64,000 nt of DNA, from positions 18,430 through 82,429 of the forward strand of contig NZ_FONH01000019.1 of NCBI RefSeq assembly GCF_900112865.1, in the 5' to 3' direction. Source of the stretch: Dyella marensis. GTDB lineage: Bacteria; Pseudomonadota; Gammaproteobacteria; Xanthomonadales; Rhodanobacteraceae. Shown in pieces: positions 54,711 through 63,909 of the stretch. A program made the position numbers and the translations under genes. Under the pieces are notes generated by a model. That model worked only from the letters and a program-made list of their open reading frames with translations, was not told where the DNA came from and ran no database searches. Position 1 is the stretch's first letter. Each line of letters opens with the position of its first letter.

Positions 54711-55212
54711 TGCCCAGCACCTCTTCAACGGTCTTGCCGCGCTTGGCAGCGATCTGCTTCGGCGAAGCGACAGCCTGCAGGCCCTTGATGGTGGCGCGCA
54801 CCAGGTTGATCGGGTTGCGCGAACCGACGGCCTTGGCCAGCACGTTCTTGACGCCGACCACTTCCAGCACGGCGCGCATCGCGCCGCCGGCGATCACGCC
54901 GGTACCTTCGGAAGCCGGCTGCATGAACACGCGCGCGGCGCCGTGGTTGGCCTTCACGGCGTACCACAGGGTGCCGTTGTTCAGGTCGACCGAAACCATG
55001 TTGCGGCGGGCGCGATCCATGGCCTTGGAGATGGCCACCGGCACTTCGCGGGCCTTGCCGTAGCCGAAGCCGACGCGGCCTTCGCCGTCACCGACCACGG
55101 TCAGCGCGGTGAAGCTCATCTGGCGGCCGCCCTTGACGGTCTTGGCCACGCGGTTGACGGCGATCAGCTTCTCGAGCAGGCCGTCTGAATTTTCGCGATC
55201 GTTAGAAGACAT
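54703..55212 (-). CDS. rpsE: 30S ribosomal protein S5
   Basis: S5 shapes the mRNA entry site and affects decoding accuracy. I use the ATG at 55212 ([22 protein letters not shown], 169 residues) with GGAAACGA upstream. An ATG at 55227 would add five residues. Core motifs: [55 protein letters not shown] and [16 protein letters not shown] 112-bp spacer with a strong hairpin separates it from rplR. Confidence 0.98.
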   Translation of the reverse strand: MSSNDRENSDGLLEKLIAVNRVAKTVKGGRQMSFTALTVVGDGEGRVGFGYGKAREVPVAISKAMDRARRNMVSVDLNNGTLWYAVKANHGAARVFMQPASEGTGVIAGGAMRAVLEVVGVKNVLAKAVGSRNPINLVRATIKGLQAVASPKQIAAKRGKTVEEVLGNG

Positions 55213-55289
55213 ATTCGTTTCCGTCATGCCCGGAAGATCCGGGACTTCTGCTTGCGGCTGAGCCGCTTGGAGTTGTAGGTACAGCGAGC

Positions 55290-55318
55290 GGGGCAGGCGC
55301 TGCGGACAGCCCTGCCCC
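55290..55318 (-). other. Hairpin in the rplR-rpsE spacer
   Basis: GGGGCAGG (55290-55297) pairs with CCTGCCCC (55311-55318), just past the rplR stop codon. There is no T-run on the minus strand. It may act in mRNA processing or stability within the spc group. Confidence 0.4.
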
Positions 55319-55324
55319 TGGGTC

Positions 55325-55678
55325 TTAGAACTTCAGGCCGGCTTCGCGAGCCGCATCGGCCAGAGCCTTGATGCGACCGTGATAGCGGAAGCCCGAGCGA
55401 TCGAAGGCCACGGCCTCGATGCCGGCGGCCTTGGCGCGCTCGGCGATCGCCTTGCCCACGGCGGTGGCGGCTTCGATGTTCTTGGTGCCCTTCAGGCCCT
55501 CGGCGATCGACTTCTGCACCGTCGAAGCGGCGGCAACCACGTTCTTGCCCGAGGCGTCGAACACCTGGGCATAGAGGTGCTGGCCGGTGCGATGCACGGA
55601 CAGGCGGGCCACACCCAGCTTGCGGATGTGCGAGCGGGTGGACTTGGCGCGACGCAGGCGGGATTCGTTCTTGTTCAT
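55325..55678 (-). CDS. rplR: 50S ribosomal protein L18
   Basis: L18 binds 5S rRNA. The 117-residue product starts [22 protein letters not shown] and has [23 protein letters not shown] and [27 protein letters not shown], the 5S-binding family pattern. It is 44 bp after rplF. Confidence 0.98.
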   Translation of the reverse strand: MNKNESRLRRAKSTRSHIRKLGVARLSVHRTGQHLYAQVFDASGKNVVAAASTVQKSIAEGLKGTKNIEAATAVGKAIAERAKAAGIEAVAFDRSGFRYHGRIKALADAAREAGLKF

Positions 55679-55722
55679 CGTGTTCTCTCCAGGAAGCGGA
55701 TAGGCACGCGCTTTTCAGCGCC

Positions 55723-56250
55723 TTAGGCCTTCTTGGCTTCCTTCAGGGTGATCTTCTCGCCGGCATAGCGCACGCCCTTGCCCTTGTAGGGTTCCGGCGG
55801 ACGATAACCACGGATCTTGGCGGCCACTTCGCCCACGAGCTGCTTGTCCGAACCCTTGATCAGGATCTCGGTCTGCGTCGGGGTCTCCAGCGTGATGCCT
55901 TCCGGGGCGTTGAACACGACCGGATGGGAGAAGCCCAGGCTCAGGTTCAGCGCCTTGCCCTGCATGGCGGCGCGGTAACCCACGCCGACCAGCTCGAGCT
56001 TGCGCTCGTAGCCGTCGGACACGCCCTTGACCATGTTGGCCAGCAGCGCGCGCGCGGTGCCGCCGAACTTGTGGTCGGCGCCCTCGGCCAGCACGATGCT
56101 CACGTTGCCGTTATCGACGGCCACGGACACGCCCGGCAGGTTATGCGTGGACAGGGTGCCCTTCGGGCCCTTGACGGAGATGCCTTCAACGCCAGCCTTC
56201 AGCTCGACGCCCTTGGGCAGATTGATGATCTTCTTGGCTACACGGGACAT
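55723..56250 (-). CDS. rplF: 50S ribosomal protein L6
   Basis: L6 lies near the GTPase centre. The 175 residues have two homologous domains, from [17 protein letters not shown] and from [31 protein letters not shown], and end with [25 protein letters not shown]. It is 10 bp after rpsH. Confidence 0.98.
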   Translation of the reverse strand: MSRVAKKIINLPKGVELKAGVEGISVKGPKGTLSTHNLPGVSVAVDNGNVSIVLAEGADHKFGGTARALLANMVKGVSDGYERKLELVGVGYRAAMQGKALNLSLGFSHPVVFNAPEGITLETPTQTEILIKGSDKQLVGEVAAKIRGYRPPEPYKGKGVRYAGEKITLKEAKKA

Positions 56251-56260
56251 CGTCGGCTCC

Positions 56261-56656
56261 TTAGGCGACCTGGCCGATGATTTCGCCGCCGAGACCCTTG
56301 GCGCGAGCCTGGGCGTCGGTCAGCAGACCGGCGGACGTCGAGATGATCGAGATACCCAGGCCACCAAGGACCTTCGGCAGCTGGTCCTTGCCGCGGTACA
56401 CGCGGAGGCCCGAGCGGCTGACGCGGGAAATACTCTCGATGGCCGGACGGCCTTCGAAATACTTGAGCTTGATCTCGAGCACCGGCTTGCCTTCCTGGGA
56501 GGAGGTCTTGGCGTCGAGGATGTAGCCCTCGTTCTTGAGAAGGTTGGCGATCGCCACCTTCAGCTTCGACGACGGCACGCTGACAGCCTGCTTGCCCGTA
56601 GCCTGGGCATTGCGGATGCGCGTAAACAGATCGGCGATGGGATCAGTCATGCTCAT
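56261..56656 (-). CDS. rpsH: 30S ribosomal protein S8
   Basis: S8 binds 16S rRNA early and in E. coli represses the spc operon. The ATG at 56656 ([16 protein letters not shown], 131 residues) is preferred to the one at 56650 because AAGGA lies 8 bp upstream of it. [25 protein letters not shown] and the [18 protein letters not shown] core are diagnostic. A promoter of its own lies upstream, so S8 to SecY can be transcribed apart from the preceding genes. Confidence 0.98.
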   Translation of the reverse strand: MSMTDPIADLFTRIRNAQATGKQAVSVPSSKLKVAIANLLKNEGYILDAKTSSQEGKPVLEIKLKYFEGRPAIESISRVSRSGLRVYRGKDQLPKVLGGLGISIISTSAGLLTDAQARAKGLGGEIIGQVA

Positions 56657-56756
56657 GAAAAACATCCTTCAGAGTGCACCGATATCCGATAAAACCGGAA
56701 ATCAATATTGAGTTGTAAGCCGGCATAGGCGCCGGTCTGCTTTGCGCAGAAGGACG

Positions 56757-56786
56757 ACTATAACAGCTCTTTTCCGATTTTGCGAA
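56757..56786 (-). promoter_or_regulatory. Internal promoter before rpsH
   Basis: On the minus strand TTCGCA (56781-56786) and TATAGT (56757-56762) are spaced by 18 bp, about 100 bp before rpsH. The predicted leader contains a small GCCGGC-type hairpin. It follows the terminator-like palindrome at 56847. Confidence 0.6.
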
Positions 56787-56840
56787 TAACGGCACGCGTT
56801 TCGCATCGGCGGCGGCTCAGGAACGGCCCGCCCCCGGACA

Positions 56841-56870
56841 TAAGAACCTGCCCGGGCATGCCCGGGCAGG
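56841..56870 (-). terminator. Terminator-like palindrome after rpsN
   Basis: CCTGCCCGGG (56847-56856) pairs with CCCGGGCAGG (56861-56870) around CATG. On the minus strand TTCTTA follows. It lies 15 bp past the rpsN stop and would split the S10-spc transcript at this point. Confidence 0.65.
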
Positions 56871-56884
56871 TCGTATTGCGGGTC

Positions 56885-57190
56885 TTACCAGCTGGACTTG
56901 CGCAGGCCGGGGACGTCGCCACGCATGGTGGCTTCGCGCAGCTTGTTGCGGCCGAGGCCGAACTTCGCGTACACGGCGCGCGGACGACCGGTCAGGGCGC
57001 AACGGGTGCGCTGGCGAGTCGGGCTGGCGTCGCGCGGCAACTTCTGCAGCTTGGTCTGGGCCTCCATCTTCTCGTCGTAAGACGCCTTGGGGCTCAGCAC
57101 GATCGCCTTCAGTTCCGCACGCTTGGCGGCGTACTTCTTGGCGATCTTGGTCCGCTTGAGGTCGCGGTTAATCATGGAGGTCTTGGCCAT
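56885..57190 (-). CDS. rpsN: 30S ribosomal protein S14 (zinc-independent form)
   Basis: S14 is part of the 30S head. The 101-residue product has the long form without the CxxC zinc pairs: [24 protein letters not shown] and [26 protein letters not shown], ending in GLRKSSW. It is 18 bp after rplE and followed by a 228-bp gap with a terminator-like hairpin and a promoter. Confidence 0.98.
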   Translation of the reverse strand: MAKTSMINRDLKRTKIAKKYAAKRAELKAIVLSPKASYDEKMEAQTKLQKLPRDASPTRQRTRCALTGRPRAVYAKFGLGRNKLREATMRGDVPGLRKSSW

Positions 57191-57208
57191 AAATCTCTCG
57201 CGGCTCTC

Positions 57209-57748
57209 TTAGTTGCGGAACGGGAAGCTGAAGGCTTCCAGCAGGGCCTTGGCCTCTTCGTCCGACTTGGCGGTGGTGGTGATGGAAATATCCATACCGC
57301 GCATCGCGTCGACGGCGTCGAAGTCGATTTCCGGGAAGATGATCTGTTCCTTGATGCCGAAGTTGTAGTTACCACGGCCATCGAAGGCGCGGCCCGACAC
57401 ACCGCGGAAGTCGCGGGTACGGGGCAGCGAGATATTGATCAGGCGATCCAGGAATTCCCACATCTGGGCGCGGCGCAGGGTGACCTTGCAGCCGATCGGC
57501 CAGCCGTCGCGGATCTTGAACGAGGCGACGGATACGCGCGCCTTGGTCTGGATCGGCTTCTGGCCGGAGATCTTGGCCATGTCGGCCACGGCGTTCTCGA
57601 GCACTTTCTTGTTGCCCGCCGCTTCGCCCACGCCCATGTTCAGCGTGATCTTGGTGATGCGGGGAACCTGCATCACGTTGTCGTAGCCAAAGCGCTCGGT
57701 GAGCTTCTTGACCACTTCGTCTTTGTAAAACTTTTCAAGGCGCGTCAT
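57209..57748 (-). CDS. rplE: 50S ribosomal protein L5
   Basis: L5 binds 5S rRNA and P-site tRNA. The 179 residues include [42 protein letters not shown] and [29 protein letters not shown], followed by the [19 protein letters not shown] end. It is 12 bp after rplX. Confidence 0.98.
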   Translation of the reverse strand: MTRLEKFYKDEVVKKLTERFGYDNVMQVPRITKITLNMGVGEAAGNKKVLENAVADMAKISGQKPIQTKARVSVASFKIRDGWPIGCKVTLRRAQMWEFLDRLINISLPRTRDFRGVSGRAFDGRGNYNFGIKEQIIFPEIDFDAVDAMRGMDISITTTAKSDEEAKALLEAFSFPFRN

Positions 57749-57760
57749 GACTTGTGTTCC

Positions 57761-58072
57761 TTACGCGTCCACGACCTCGCCAGAACTGAACACGCGGACC
57801 TTGCGCCCATCTTCGAGCGTCTTGAAGCCCACGCGTTCACCCTTGTTCTGAGCGGGGTTGAACAGCTGCACATTGGAGATATGGATCGAGGCCTCACGCT
57901 CGACGATGCCGCCGGCCTGGTTGGCCTGCGGATTCGGCTTGGTGTGGCGCTTGACCAGGTTCACGTTGGAGACGAACACGCGATCGCCATCCACGCGCAG
58001 CACGTCGCCGCGCTGACCTTTGTTCTTGCCGGTGATCACGATGACCTGATCACCCTTGCGGATACGGTTCAT
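57761..58072 (-). CDS. rplX: 50S ribosomal protein L24
   Basis: L24 starts 50S assembly. The 103 residues begin [24 protein letters not shown], the KOW motif, and continue with [32 protein letters not shown]. It is 13 bp after rplN. Confidence 0.98.
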   Translation of the reverse strand: MNRIRKGDQVIVITGKNKGQRGDVLRVDGDRVFVSNVNLVKRHTKPNPQANQAGGIVEREASIHISNVQLFNPAQNKGERVGFKTLEDGRKVRVFSSGEVVDA

Positions 58073-58085
58073 GTCTGTTCTCCGC

Positions 58086-58454
58086 TCAGAGCACTTCGGG
58101 TGCGAGCGAGACGATCTTCATGAAGCGCTCGCTGCGCAGCTCGCGAGTGACCGGTCCGAAGATACGGGTGCCGATCGGCTCGAGCTTGTTGTTGAGAAGG
58201 ACCGCCGCGTTGCCGTCGAAACGGATCAGCGAGCCGTCCGGACGACGCACACCCTTGGCGGTACGGACCACCACGGCGTTGTACACCTCGCCCTTCTTCA
58301 CCTTGCCACGCGGGATGGCATCCTTCACGGTGACCTTGATCACGTCACCGATCGCGGCGTAACGGCGCTTGGAGCCGCCGAGCACCTTGATGCACATCAG
58401 TTCCTTCGCACCGCTGTTGTCCGCCGCGGAAAGCGTGCTTTGCATCTGAATCAT
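58086..58454 (-). CDS. rplN: 50S ribosomal protein L14
   Basis: L14 forms bridge contacts with 16S rRNA. The 122 residues start [27 protein letters not shown] and contain [30 protein letters not shown] and [11 protein letters not shown]. It is 15 bp after rpsQ. Confidence 0.98.
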   Translation of the reverse strand: MIQMQSTLSAADNSGAKELMCIKVLGGSKRRYAAIGDVIKVTVKDAIPRGKVKKGEVYNAVVVRTAKGVRRPDGSLIRFDGNAAVLLNNKLEPIGTRIFGPVTRELRSERFMKIVSLAPEVL

Positions 58455-58469
58455 GTCTGCACCCTCCCC

Positions 58470-58730
58470 TTAGCCGACCGCGCGAGTGACGATTTCGACC
58501 ACGCGGTGATGCTTGGTCTTGGACAGCGGACGGCATTCCGCGATGCGCACCAGGTCGCCCTCGTTCGCACCGAGGTCGTCCTGCGCGTGCAGCTTGGTCG
58601 ACCGGCGGATGATCTTGCCCAGCAGGCCGTGCTGCACCTGGCGCTCGATCAGGACGGTAACCGTCTTGTCCATCTTGTTGCTGATGACGCGGCCCTCGAG
58701 GGTGCGCGCCTGCTTTTCGTTATCGCTCAT
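58470..58730 (-). CDS. rpsQ: 30S ribosomal protein S17
   Basis: S17 is a primary 16S-binding protein. The 86-residue product has [39 protein letters not shown] and [24 protein letters not shown]. It is 11 bp after rpmC. Confidence 0.98.
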   Translation of the reverse strand: MSDNEKQARTLEGRVISNKMDKTVTVLIERQVQHGLLGKIIRRSTKLHAQDDLGANEGDLVRIAECRPLSKTKHHRVVEIVTRAVG

Positions 58731-58741
58731 GTCCGCCGTCC

Positions 58742-58927
58742 TTACTTCTTGCCGCCGAGCGCGAACTTCGCGCGGGCGATATCGCGCCGAACGCGGCGCA
58801 GCTGGTGCGGCTGGTTGAGCTGGCCGGTGCCCTTCTGCATGCGCAGGTTGAACTGCTCCTTGCGCAGGTCCAGCAGGTGCTGCTTCAGCTCGTCGGCCGA
58901 TTTGTTGATCAGATCTTTGATGTCCAT
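58742..58927 (-). CDS. rpmC: 50S ribosomal protein L29
   Basis: L29 lies at the tunnel exit. The ATG at 58927 ([21 protein letters not shown]) gives 61 residues with [32 protein letters not shown]. The start overlaps the rplP stop as TGATG, so the two are translationally coupled. Confidence 0.97.
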   Translation of the reverse strand: MDIKDLINKSADELKQHLLDLRKEQFNLRMQKGTGQLNQPHQLRRVRRDIARAKFALGGKK

Positions 58928-59340
58928 CACATCACCGCCCGGGATACGAACTGGGTCTGGACCGAGAGCTTGGCGGCGGCCAGGCGGAACGCCTCGCGTG
59001 CCGTGGCCTCGTCGACGCCCTCGATTTCATAGAGCATGCGGCCCGGCTGGATCGGAGCGACCCAGTACTCGACACCACCCTTACCGGCGCCCATTCGGAC
59101 TTCGATCGGCTTCTTGGTGATCGGCTTGTCCGGGAACACGCGGATCCACAGCTTGCCGCCGCGCTTCACGAAGCGCGTGATGCAGCGACGAGCCGCCTCG
59201 ATCTGGCGCGCGGTGAGCGCGCCGTGCGTGGTGGCCTTGAGGCCGTATTCGCCGAAGCTCACGAGGTTCGAGCTGAATGCCAGACCGTCGTTGCGGCCCT
59301 TGAACTGCTTGCGGAATTTGGTTCGCTTGGGTTGCAGCAT
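58927..59340 (-). CDS. rplP: 50S ribosomal protein L16
   Basis: L16 organises the peptidyl transferase centre and tRNA site. The 137 residues start [21 protein letters not shown] and have [43 protein letters not shown] and [24 protein letters not shown]. It is 11 bp after rpsC. Confidence 0.98.
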   Translation of the reverse strand: MLQPKRTKFRKQFKGRNDGLAFSSNLVSFGEYGLKATTHGALTARQIEAARRCITRFVKRGGKLWIRVFPDKPITKKPIEVRMGAGKGGVEYWVAPIQPGRMLYEIEGVDEATAREAFRLAAAKLSVQTQFVSRAVM

Positions 59341-59351
59341 GGCAACTCTCC

Positions 59352-60101
59352 TTACTTCGCCGTCCGCTCGCGACGGCCTTCACCGCCCTCGCGACGCGAT
59401 TCACGACGACCCTCGCCACCTTCGCGGCGCGGCTGCGACGGCTCTTCCTTCGCTTCCTGGCCCACCTGGGACAGGTCGAAGACTTCGCCCTTGTAGATCC
59501 ACACCTTGATGCCGATGACACCGTAGGTGGTGTGCGCTTCGGCGAAGCCGTAGTCGATGTCCGCACGCAGGGTATGCAGCGGCACGCGGCCTTCGCGGGC
59601 CCACTCGGAGCGCGCGATCTCGGCGCCGTTCAGACGGCCGGACACGTTGATCTTGATGCCCAGGGCGCCAAGGCGCATCGCGTTGCCGACCGAGCGCTTC
59701 ATGGCGCGGCGGAACATGATGCGGCGCTCGAGCTGCTGCGCGATCGACTCGGCCACCAGCTGCGCGTCGAGCTCGGGCTTGCGCACTTCGCTGACGTTGA
59801 TGTGCGCCGGGACGCCCATCAGCTGGCTGACTTCCTTGCGCAGCTTCTCGATGTCCTCGCCCTTCTTGCCGATCACCACGCCCGGACGGGCGGTGTGGAT
59901 CGTCACGCGCGCGGTCTTGGCCGGACGCTCGATCTGGATCTTCGAGATGCCGGCCTGGGCCAGCTTCTTGCGCAGCATCTCGCGGACCTTCAGGTCGGCG
60001 GCGAGGTACTGGGCGTATTCGCCCTTATTGGCGTACCACTTCGAGTTCCAGTCCTTGGCAATGCCGAGGCGGATACCGGTGGGATGAACTTTATGACCCA
60101 T
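59352..60101 (-). CDS. rpsC: 30S ribosomal protein S3 with repetitive charged C-terminus
   Basis: S3 lines the mRNA entry channel. The 249 residues start [24 protein letters not shown], with the KH domain ([23 protein letters not shown]) and the C-terminal domain ([31 protein letters not shown]). After the normal end near residue 215, a tail rich in Arg, Glu and Gly contains two copies of [11 protein letters not shown]. coli S3 has 233 residues. It is 15 bp after rplV. Confidence 0.98.
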   Translation of the reverse strand: MGHKVHPTGIRLGIAKDWNSKWYANKGEYAQYLAADLKVREMLRKKLAQAGISKIQIERPAKTARVTIHTARPGVVIGKKGEDIEKLRKEVSQLMGVPAHINVSEVRKPELDAQLVAESIAQQLERRIMFRRAMKRSVGNAMRLGALGIKINVSGRLNGAEIARSEWAREGRVPLHTLRADIDYGFAEAHTTYGVIGIKVWIYKGEVFDLSQVGQEAKEEPSQPRREGGEGRRESRREGGEGRRERTAK

Positions 60102-60116
60102 CGTCTATATCCCCAG

Positions 60117-60452
60117 TCAGTTGCCAACGACCACAGTGATGTGGCTCGTGCGCTTCAGGATGCGAGAACCGCGGCCTTTGGCGCGGGCGTACATGCGCTT
60201 CATCGCCGGACCTTCGTCGACAAAGATGCGAGCGATCTTCAGCTCGTCCACGTCGGCGCCGAGGTTGTTCTCGGCATTGGCGACGGCCGACAGCAGCACC
60301 TTGCGGACAATGTGCGCGGCCTTCTTGTTGGTGAACTGGAGCACGTCGCTGGCGCGGCCCACGGGCATGCCGCGGACCAGGTCAGCCACCAGGCGCACCT
60401 TCTGCGCCGAAATGCGGGCGCTGCGCAGGATTGCTTTGGCTTCGGTGCTCAT
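60117..60452 (-). CDS. rplV: 50S ribosomal protein L22
   Basis: L22 extends a loop into the exit tunnel and is a site of macrolide resistance changes. The ATG at 60452 ([22 protein letters not shown]) gives 111 residues with the conserved [20 protein letters not shown] and the [20 protein letters not shown] loop end. The start overlaps the rpsS stop (TGATG). Confidence 0.98.
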   Translation of the reverse strand: MSTEAKAILRSARISAQKVRLVADLVRGMPVGRASDVLQFTNKKAAHIVRKVLLSAVANAENNLGADVDELKIARIFVDEGPAMKRMYARAKGRGSRILKRTSHITVVVGN

Positions 60453-60724
60453 CACTTGCCCTTCTTATCGCCGCCATGGCCCTTGAAGGTGCGGGTCACC
60501 GCGAACTCGCCGAGCTTATGCCCGACCATGTTCTCGTTGACGAGCACCGGCACGTGCTGGCGACCGTTGTGGATGGCGATGGTCAATCCCACCATTTCCG
60601 GCAGAATCATCGAGCGGCGCGACCAGGTCTTGATCGGACGCTTGTTATTGGTGGAAACCGCAGCTTCCACCTTCTTCACGAGGTGAAGGTCGACGAACGG
60701 ACCTTTCTTCAATGAACGCGGCAT
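60452..60724 (-). CDS. rpsS: 30S ribosomal protein S19
   Basis: S19 lies in the 30S head with S13. The 90 residues begin [20 protein letters not shown] and have [29 protein letters not shown] and [17 protein letters not shown]. It is 12 bp after rplB. Confidence 0.98.
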   Translation of the reverse strand: MPRSLKKGPFVDLHLVKKVEAAVSTNNKRPIKTWSRRSMILPEMVGLTIAIHNGRQHVPVLVNENMVGHKLGEFAVTRTFKGHGGDKKGK

Positions 60725-60736
60725 GACGGTTTCCTA

Positions 60737-61558
60737 TTACTTGCGACGACGCACGATGAACTGCTGCGTGCGCTTGTTGTTACGGGTCTTGTAGCCCTTG
60801 GCCGGCGTACCCCACGGGCTGACCGGATGCCGGCCGCCGGAGGTCTTGCCTTCACCACCACCGTGCGGATGGTCGACCGGGTTCATCGCCACACCGCGAA
60901 CGGTCGGGCGGATACCCTGCCAACGCTTGGCACCGGCCTTGCCCAGCTTCTTCAAGCTGTGCTCGCCGTTGCCGACTTCGCCGATGGTGGCGCGGCAGTC
61001 GACCGGCACGCGGCGCATTTCGCCGGAACGCAGGCGGAGCGTCGCGTAACCGGACTCGCGGGCCACCAGCTGCACCGAGGCGCCGGCGCTGCGGGCGATC
61101 TGCGCGCCCTTGCCGGGCTTCATTTCGATGCAATGCACGGTCGAGCCGACCGGGATATTACGCAGCGGCAGGCTGTTGCCGGGCTTGATCGGCGCGTCGT
61201 GGCCCGACACCAGGCGGTCACCCGCCTGCACACCCTTGGGAGCGATGATGTAGCGGCGCTCGCCGTCGGCGTAGCACAGCAGCGCGATATGCGCGGTGCG
61301 GTTCGGATCGTATTCGATGCGCTCGACGCGGGCGGCGATGCCTTCCTTGTCGCGCTTGAAATCGATGATGCGGTAACGCTGCTTATGACCGCCGCCCTGG
61401 TGACGAACGGTGATGCGACCGTAGTGGTTGCGACCGCCGGTCTTGGTCTGGGCTTCGGTCAAGGCCGCGTAAGGCGCGCCCTTGTGCAGGCCCGGGGTAC
61501 GCACGCTGACTGCGTCGCGGCGTCCGGCCGAGGTCGGCTTGTGAGTGATCAGTGCCAT
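60737..61558 (-). CDS. rplB: 50S ribosomal protein L2
   Basis: L2 is needed for subunit joining and peptidyl transfer. The 273-residue protein has [21 protein letters not shown] near the N-terminus and the invariant C-terminal [20 protein letters not shown] including the active-site His. It is 18 bp after rplW. Confidence 0.98.
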   Translation of the reverse strand: MALITHKPTSAGRRDAVSVRTPGLHKGAPYAALTEAQTKTGGRNHYGRITVRHQGGGHKQRYRIIDFKRDKEGIAARVERIEYDPNRTAHIALLCYADGERRYIIAPKGVQAGDRLVSGHDAPIKPGNSLPLRNIPVGSTVHCIEMKPGKGAQIARSAGASVQLVARESGYATLRLRSGEMRRVPVDCRATIGEVGNGEHSLKKLGKAGAKRWQGIRPTVRGVAMNPVDHPHGGGEGKTSGGRHPVSPWGTPAKGYKTRNNKRTQQFIVRRRK

Positions 61559-61576
61559 CTCAATTCAACTCCTGGC

Positions 61577-61870
61577 TCAGGCCTTGGCCGCCACGTCGAT
61601 GGTCTGCCCATCGGCCAGGCGCACATAGGCCTTGCGCTTGCCCTGACGGTTGCCAGCGCGGAAACGGAAGGACTTGACCTTGCCCTTGGCGTTGACGAGG
61701 TTCACCTGCTCGACCTTGACGTCGAACATCTGCTCCACCGCCGCGCGGACATCGGCCTTGGTCGCGTCGGGGGCGACCACGAAAACGTACTGGTTGCCCT
61801 CGGCAAGACGGGCCGCCTTCTCGGAGATGTGCGGCGCGCGCAGCGTGTTGAGAATGCGTTCGTTGCTCAT
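61577..61870 (-). CDS. rplW: 50S ribosomal protein L23
   Basis: L23 at the tunnel exit docks trigger factor and SRP. The ATG at 61870 ([22 protein letters not shown]) gives 97 residues with [31 protein letters not shown]. It overlaps the rplD stop (ATGA). Confidence 0.98.
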   Translation of the reverse strand: MSNERILNTLRAPHISEKAARLAEGNQYVFVVAPDATKADVRAAVEQMFDVKVEQVNLVNAKGKVKSFRFRAGNRQGKRKAYVRLADGQTIDVAAKA

Positions 61871-62469
61871 GCCAGCCACTCCTCGATCTTCTTCACCGCA
61901 TCGACGGTCACGACGACGTGGTCCGAACCGACCAGGCTGACCGGGTTCAGCGCCAGCACGTCCACCACGTGGATGTACGGGATGTTGCGCGCGGCCAGGA
62001 AGGTGGCTTCGTTGGAGTCTTCCGACACCAGCAGCACGCGACCGGAAACCTGCAGCTCAGCCAGCTTGGCGACCATCGACTTGGTCTTCGGGGTGTCGAT
62101 GCCGAAGCTCTCGACGACCTTCAGGCGACCCTGGCGATTGAGCTCCGCGAGAATGGAGCGCAGCGCCACGCGATAGGCCTTGCGGTTGACCTTCTGTTCG
62201 AAGTTGCGGGGCTTGGCCGCGAAGGTGACACCGCCGCCGACGAAGATCGGGGCACGGTAGTCGCCGTGACGGGCGCCGCCGCCCTTCTGCTTCTTGAACT
62301 TCTTGGTGGTACCCGACAGCTCACCGCGGGACAGCTGCGCCTTGGTACCGGCGCGACCGCCGGCCTGGTAGGCGACAACCACCTGGTGGACCAGGGCTTG
62401 CTTGAACTCACCGCCGAACACTTCGTCCGACACGTTGAGCGGCTTGGCGCCAATGACATTCAGTTCCAT
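61867..62469 (-). CDS. rplD: 50S ribosomal protein L4
   Basis: L4 reaches into the exit tunnel and in E. coli represses the S10 operon by binding its leader. The ATG at 62469 ([22 protein letters not shown]) gives 200 residues with the tunnel loop region [24 protein letters not shown], close to the E. coli length of 201. It is 11 bp after rplC. Confidence 0.98.
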   Translation of the reverse strand: MELNVIGAKPLNVSDEVFGGEFKQALVHQVVVAYQAGGRAGTKAQLSRGELSGTTKKFKKQKGGGARHGDYRAPIFVGGGVTFAAKPRNFEQKVNRKAYRVALRSILAELNRQGRLKVVESFGIDTPKTKSMVAKLAELQVSGRVLLVSEDSNEATFLAARNIPYIHVVDVLALNPVSLVGSDHVVVTVDAVKKIEEWLA

Positions 62470-62480
62470 GGCGTCTCTCC

Positions 62481-63122
62481 TCAACCCTTGGTGGTCGGAC
62501 GGATCACGACGTCGCCACCGGTAGCACCGGGGACAGCGCCCTTGACCGCGATCAGATGACGCTCGGCGTCGACCTTGACCACTTCCAGACCCTGCTGCGT
62601 GCGGTTCACCGCACCCATGTGGCCGGACATCTTCTTGCCAGGGAACACGCGACCCGGGGTCTGGCGCTGACCGATAGAACCCGGCGCGCGATGCGACAGC
62701 GAGTTACCGTGGGTAGCGTCGCCCATGGTGAAGTTGTGGCGCTTGATGGTGCCCTGGAAGCCCTTGCCCTTCGACACGCCGGCGACGTCAACGATCTGAC
62801 CCACCTGGAACACGTCATCGGCCTTGATCTCGGTGCCCACGCTGTACTTGCCGAGATCCTCGGCAGACACGCGGAACTCCCACAGACCACGACCCGGCTC
62901 GACCTTCGCCTTCGCGTAGTGACCCTTCAGCGGCTGGGTCAGCAGGGAGGCGCGCTTGACGCCCGCCGCGACCTGCACAGCGCTGTAGCCATCGTTATCT
63001 TCCGTCTTCAGCTGGGTGACGCGATTCGGGGTGGCTTCAATCAGCGTCACCGGAATCGAGCGTCCGTCTTCAGTGAAGAGTCGGCTCATGCCGCACTTGC
63101 GGCCAACCAGTCCGATACTCAT
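62481..63122 (-). CDS. rplC: 50S ribosomal protein L3
   Basis: L3 is an early 50S protein reaching the peptidyl transferase centre. The 213 residues start [20 protein letters not shown] and contain [51 protein letters not shown], with the Gln of the GQ motif that PrmB methylates in E. coli. It is 20 bp after rpsJ. Confidence 0.98.
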   Translation of the reverse strand: MSIGLVGRKCGMSRLFTEDGRSIPVTLIEATPNRVTQLKTEDNDGYSAVQVAAGVKRASLLTQPLKGHYAKAKVEPGRGLWEFRVSAEDLGKYSVGTEIKADDVFQVGQIVDVAGVSKGKGFQGTIKRHNFTMGDATHGNSLSHRAPGSIGQRQTPGRVFPGKKMSGHMGAVNRTQQGLEVVKVDAERHLIAVKGAVPGATGGDVVIRPTTKG

Positions 63123-63142
63123 CTTCGTATCCTGTCTATCGC

Positions 63143-63454
63143 TCAGCCGAGCTTGATCTGAACATCGACGCCAGCGGCGAGATCAAGCTTCATGAGCGCG
63201 TCCACGGTCTTGTCGTTGGGGTCAACGATATCGAGCACGCGCTTGTGGGTACGGGTCTCGTACTGGTCGCGGGCATCTTTGTCGACGTGCGGCGACACCA
63301 GAATGGTGTAACGCTCGATCTTGGTCGGCAGCGGGATCGGGCCGAGGACCGTGGCGCCGGTGCGCTTGGCCGTCTCGACGATTTCGCTGGCCGAACGGTC
63401 GATCAGACGATGATCGAACGCCTTGAGCCGGATGCGAATCTTTTGGTTCGCCAT
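63143..63454 (-). CDS. rpsJ: 30S ribosomal protein S10
   Basis: S10 is in the 30S head and, as NusE, takes part in antitermination with NusB. The ATG at 63454 ([22 protein letters not shown]) gives 103 residues, the usual length, with [31 protein letters not shown]. It is the first gene of the S10 group, behind a strong promoter and a structured leader. Confidence 0.98.
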   Translation of the reverse strand: MANQKIRIRLKAFDHRLIDRSASEIVETAKRTGATVLGPIPLPTKIERYTILVSPHVDKDARDQYETRTHKRVLDIVDPNDKTVDALMKLDLAAGVDVQIKLG

Positions 63455-63623
63455 AAACCGTGTCCTGTTATCTAAAGAACGATTCTGTGATTCGGAATGG
63501 CTTCTCACCATTCCGCACAACCCTTGGTACTGCTGGTACTGCGAGGGGTCGACAGCTACCGGGAAAGCCCGGCCAATCAGCCCCTAAAAGACCGGGCAGA
63601 CCGACGATATCGGTCTGCCCAGA
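63455..63623 (-). promoter_or_regulatory. S10 operon leader with three hairpins
   Basis: Between the predicted start site near 63623 and rpsJ lie three perfect stems: 63594-63604 with 63610-63620 (11 bp, at the 5' end), 63559-63563 with 63568-63572, and 63493-63500 with 63508-63515 (8 bp). No gene is present. In E. coli the S10 leader is the target of L4 repression through a hairpin structure. A similar role here is inference from position and structure. Confidence 0.5.
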
Positions 63624-63629
63624 CGGAAA

Positions 63630-63658
63630 AGTATAGAACGCGAAAACGCAAATGGCAA
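63630..63658 (-). promoter_or_regulatory. Strong promoter of the S10 operon
   Basis: On the minus strand TTGCCA (63653-63658) and TATACT (63630-63635) are 17 bp apart, each matching the sigma-70 consensus in five of six positions. This is the best promoter of the ribosomal cluster. It means the S10 group need not depend on read-through from tuf. Confidence 0.85.
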
Positions 63659-63824
63659 CAGAGCGGTCACTCTGCCGTCATGCGATCCCGCAACGTCCTT
63701 GTATGCGAACTCGAAGCGCTTCCTGCACCTCATTTCGCTGTGTGCCTCGAGCCATCGGGCTCGAATGCAAAGGGATAACTTGTCAAGCATATCCGATCGC
63801 CAGCCCCAGGGGAAGCCCTTTGTG
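63659..63824. other. tuf-rpsJ spacer, little recognisable
   Basis: Between the tuf terminator and the S10 promoter I see only a 7-bp hairpin TCGAGCC/GGCTCGA (63747-63753 with 63758-63764). The segment is lower in GC than the genes, as is usual for promoter regions. No gene is supported. Confidence 0.4.
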
Positions 63825-63865
63825 CAAAAAATGCGCAAAAAAAGAGCGGGGCTTTCGCCCCGCTC
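63825..63865 (-). terminator. Intrinsic terminator after tuf
   Basis: On the minus strand the stem GAGCGGGGC/GCCCCGCTC (63857-63865 with 63844-63852, loop GAAA) is followed by TTTTTTTGCGCATTTTTT. It is a strong terminator with a double T-run. Confidence 0.95.
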
Positions 63866-63909
63866 CCTTCAGATCAGATCCGGCTTTCGCGCGCCCGAAG
63901 GCGGGCTAC

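Noticed and set aside
56780..58123. A 447-codon plus-strand frame across rpsN, rplE and rplX
   Set aside because: It is antisense to compact r-protein genes; the product is a typical mirror sequence rich in Leu, Val, Gly, Ala and His.
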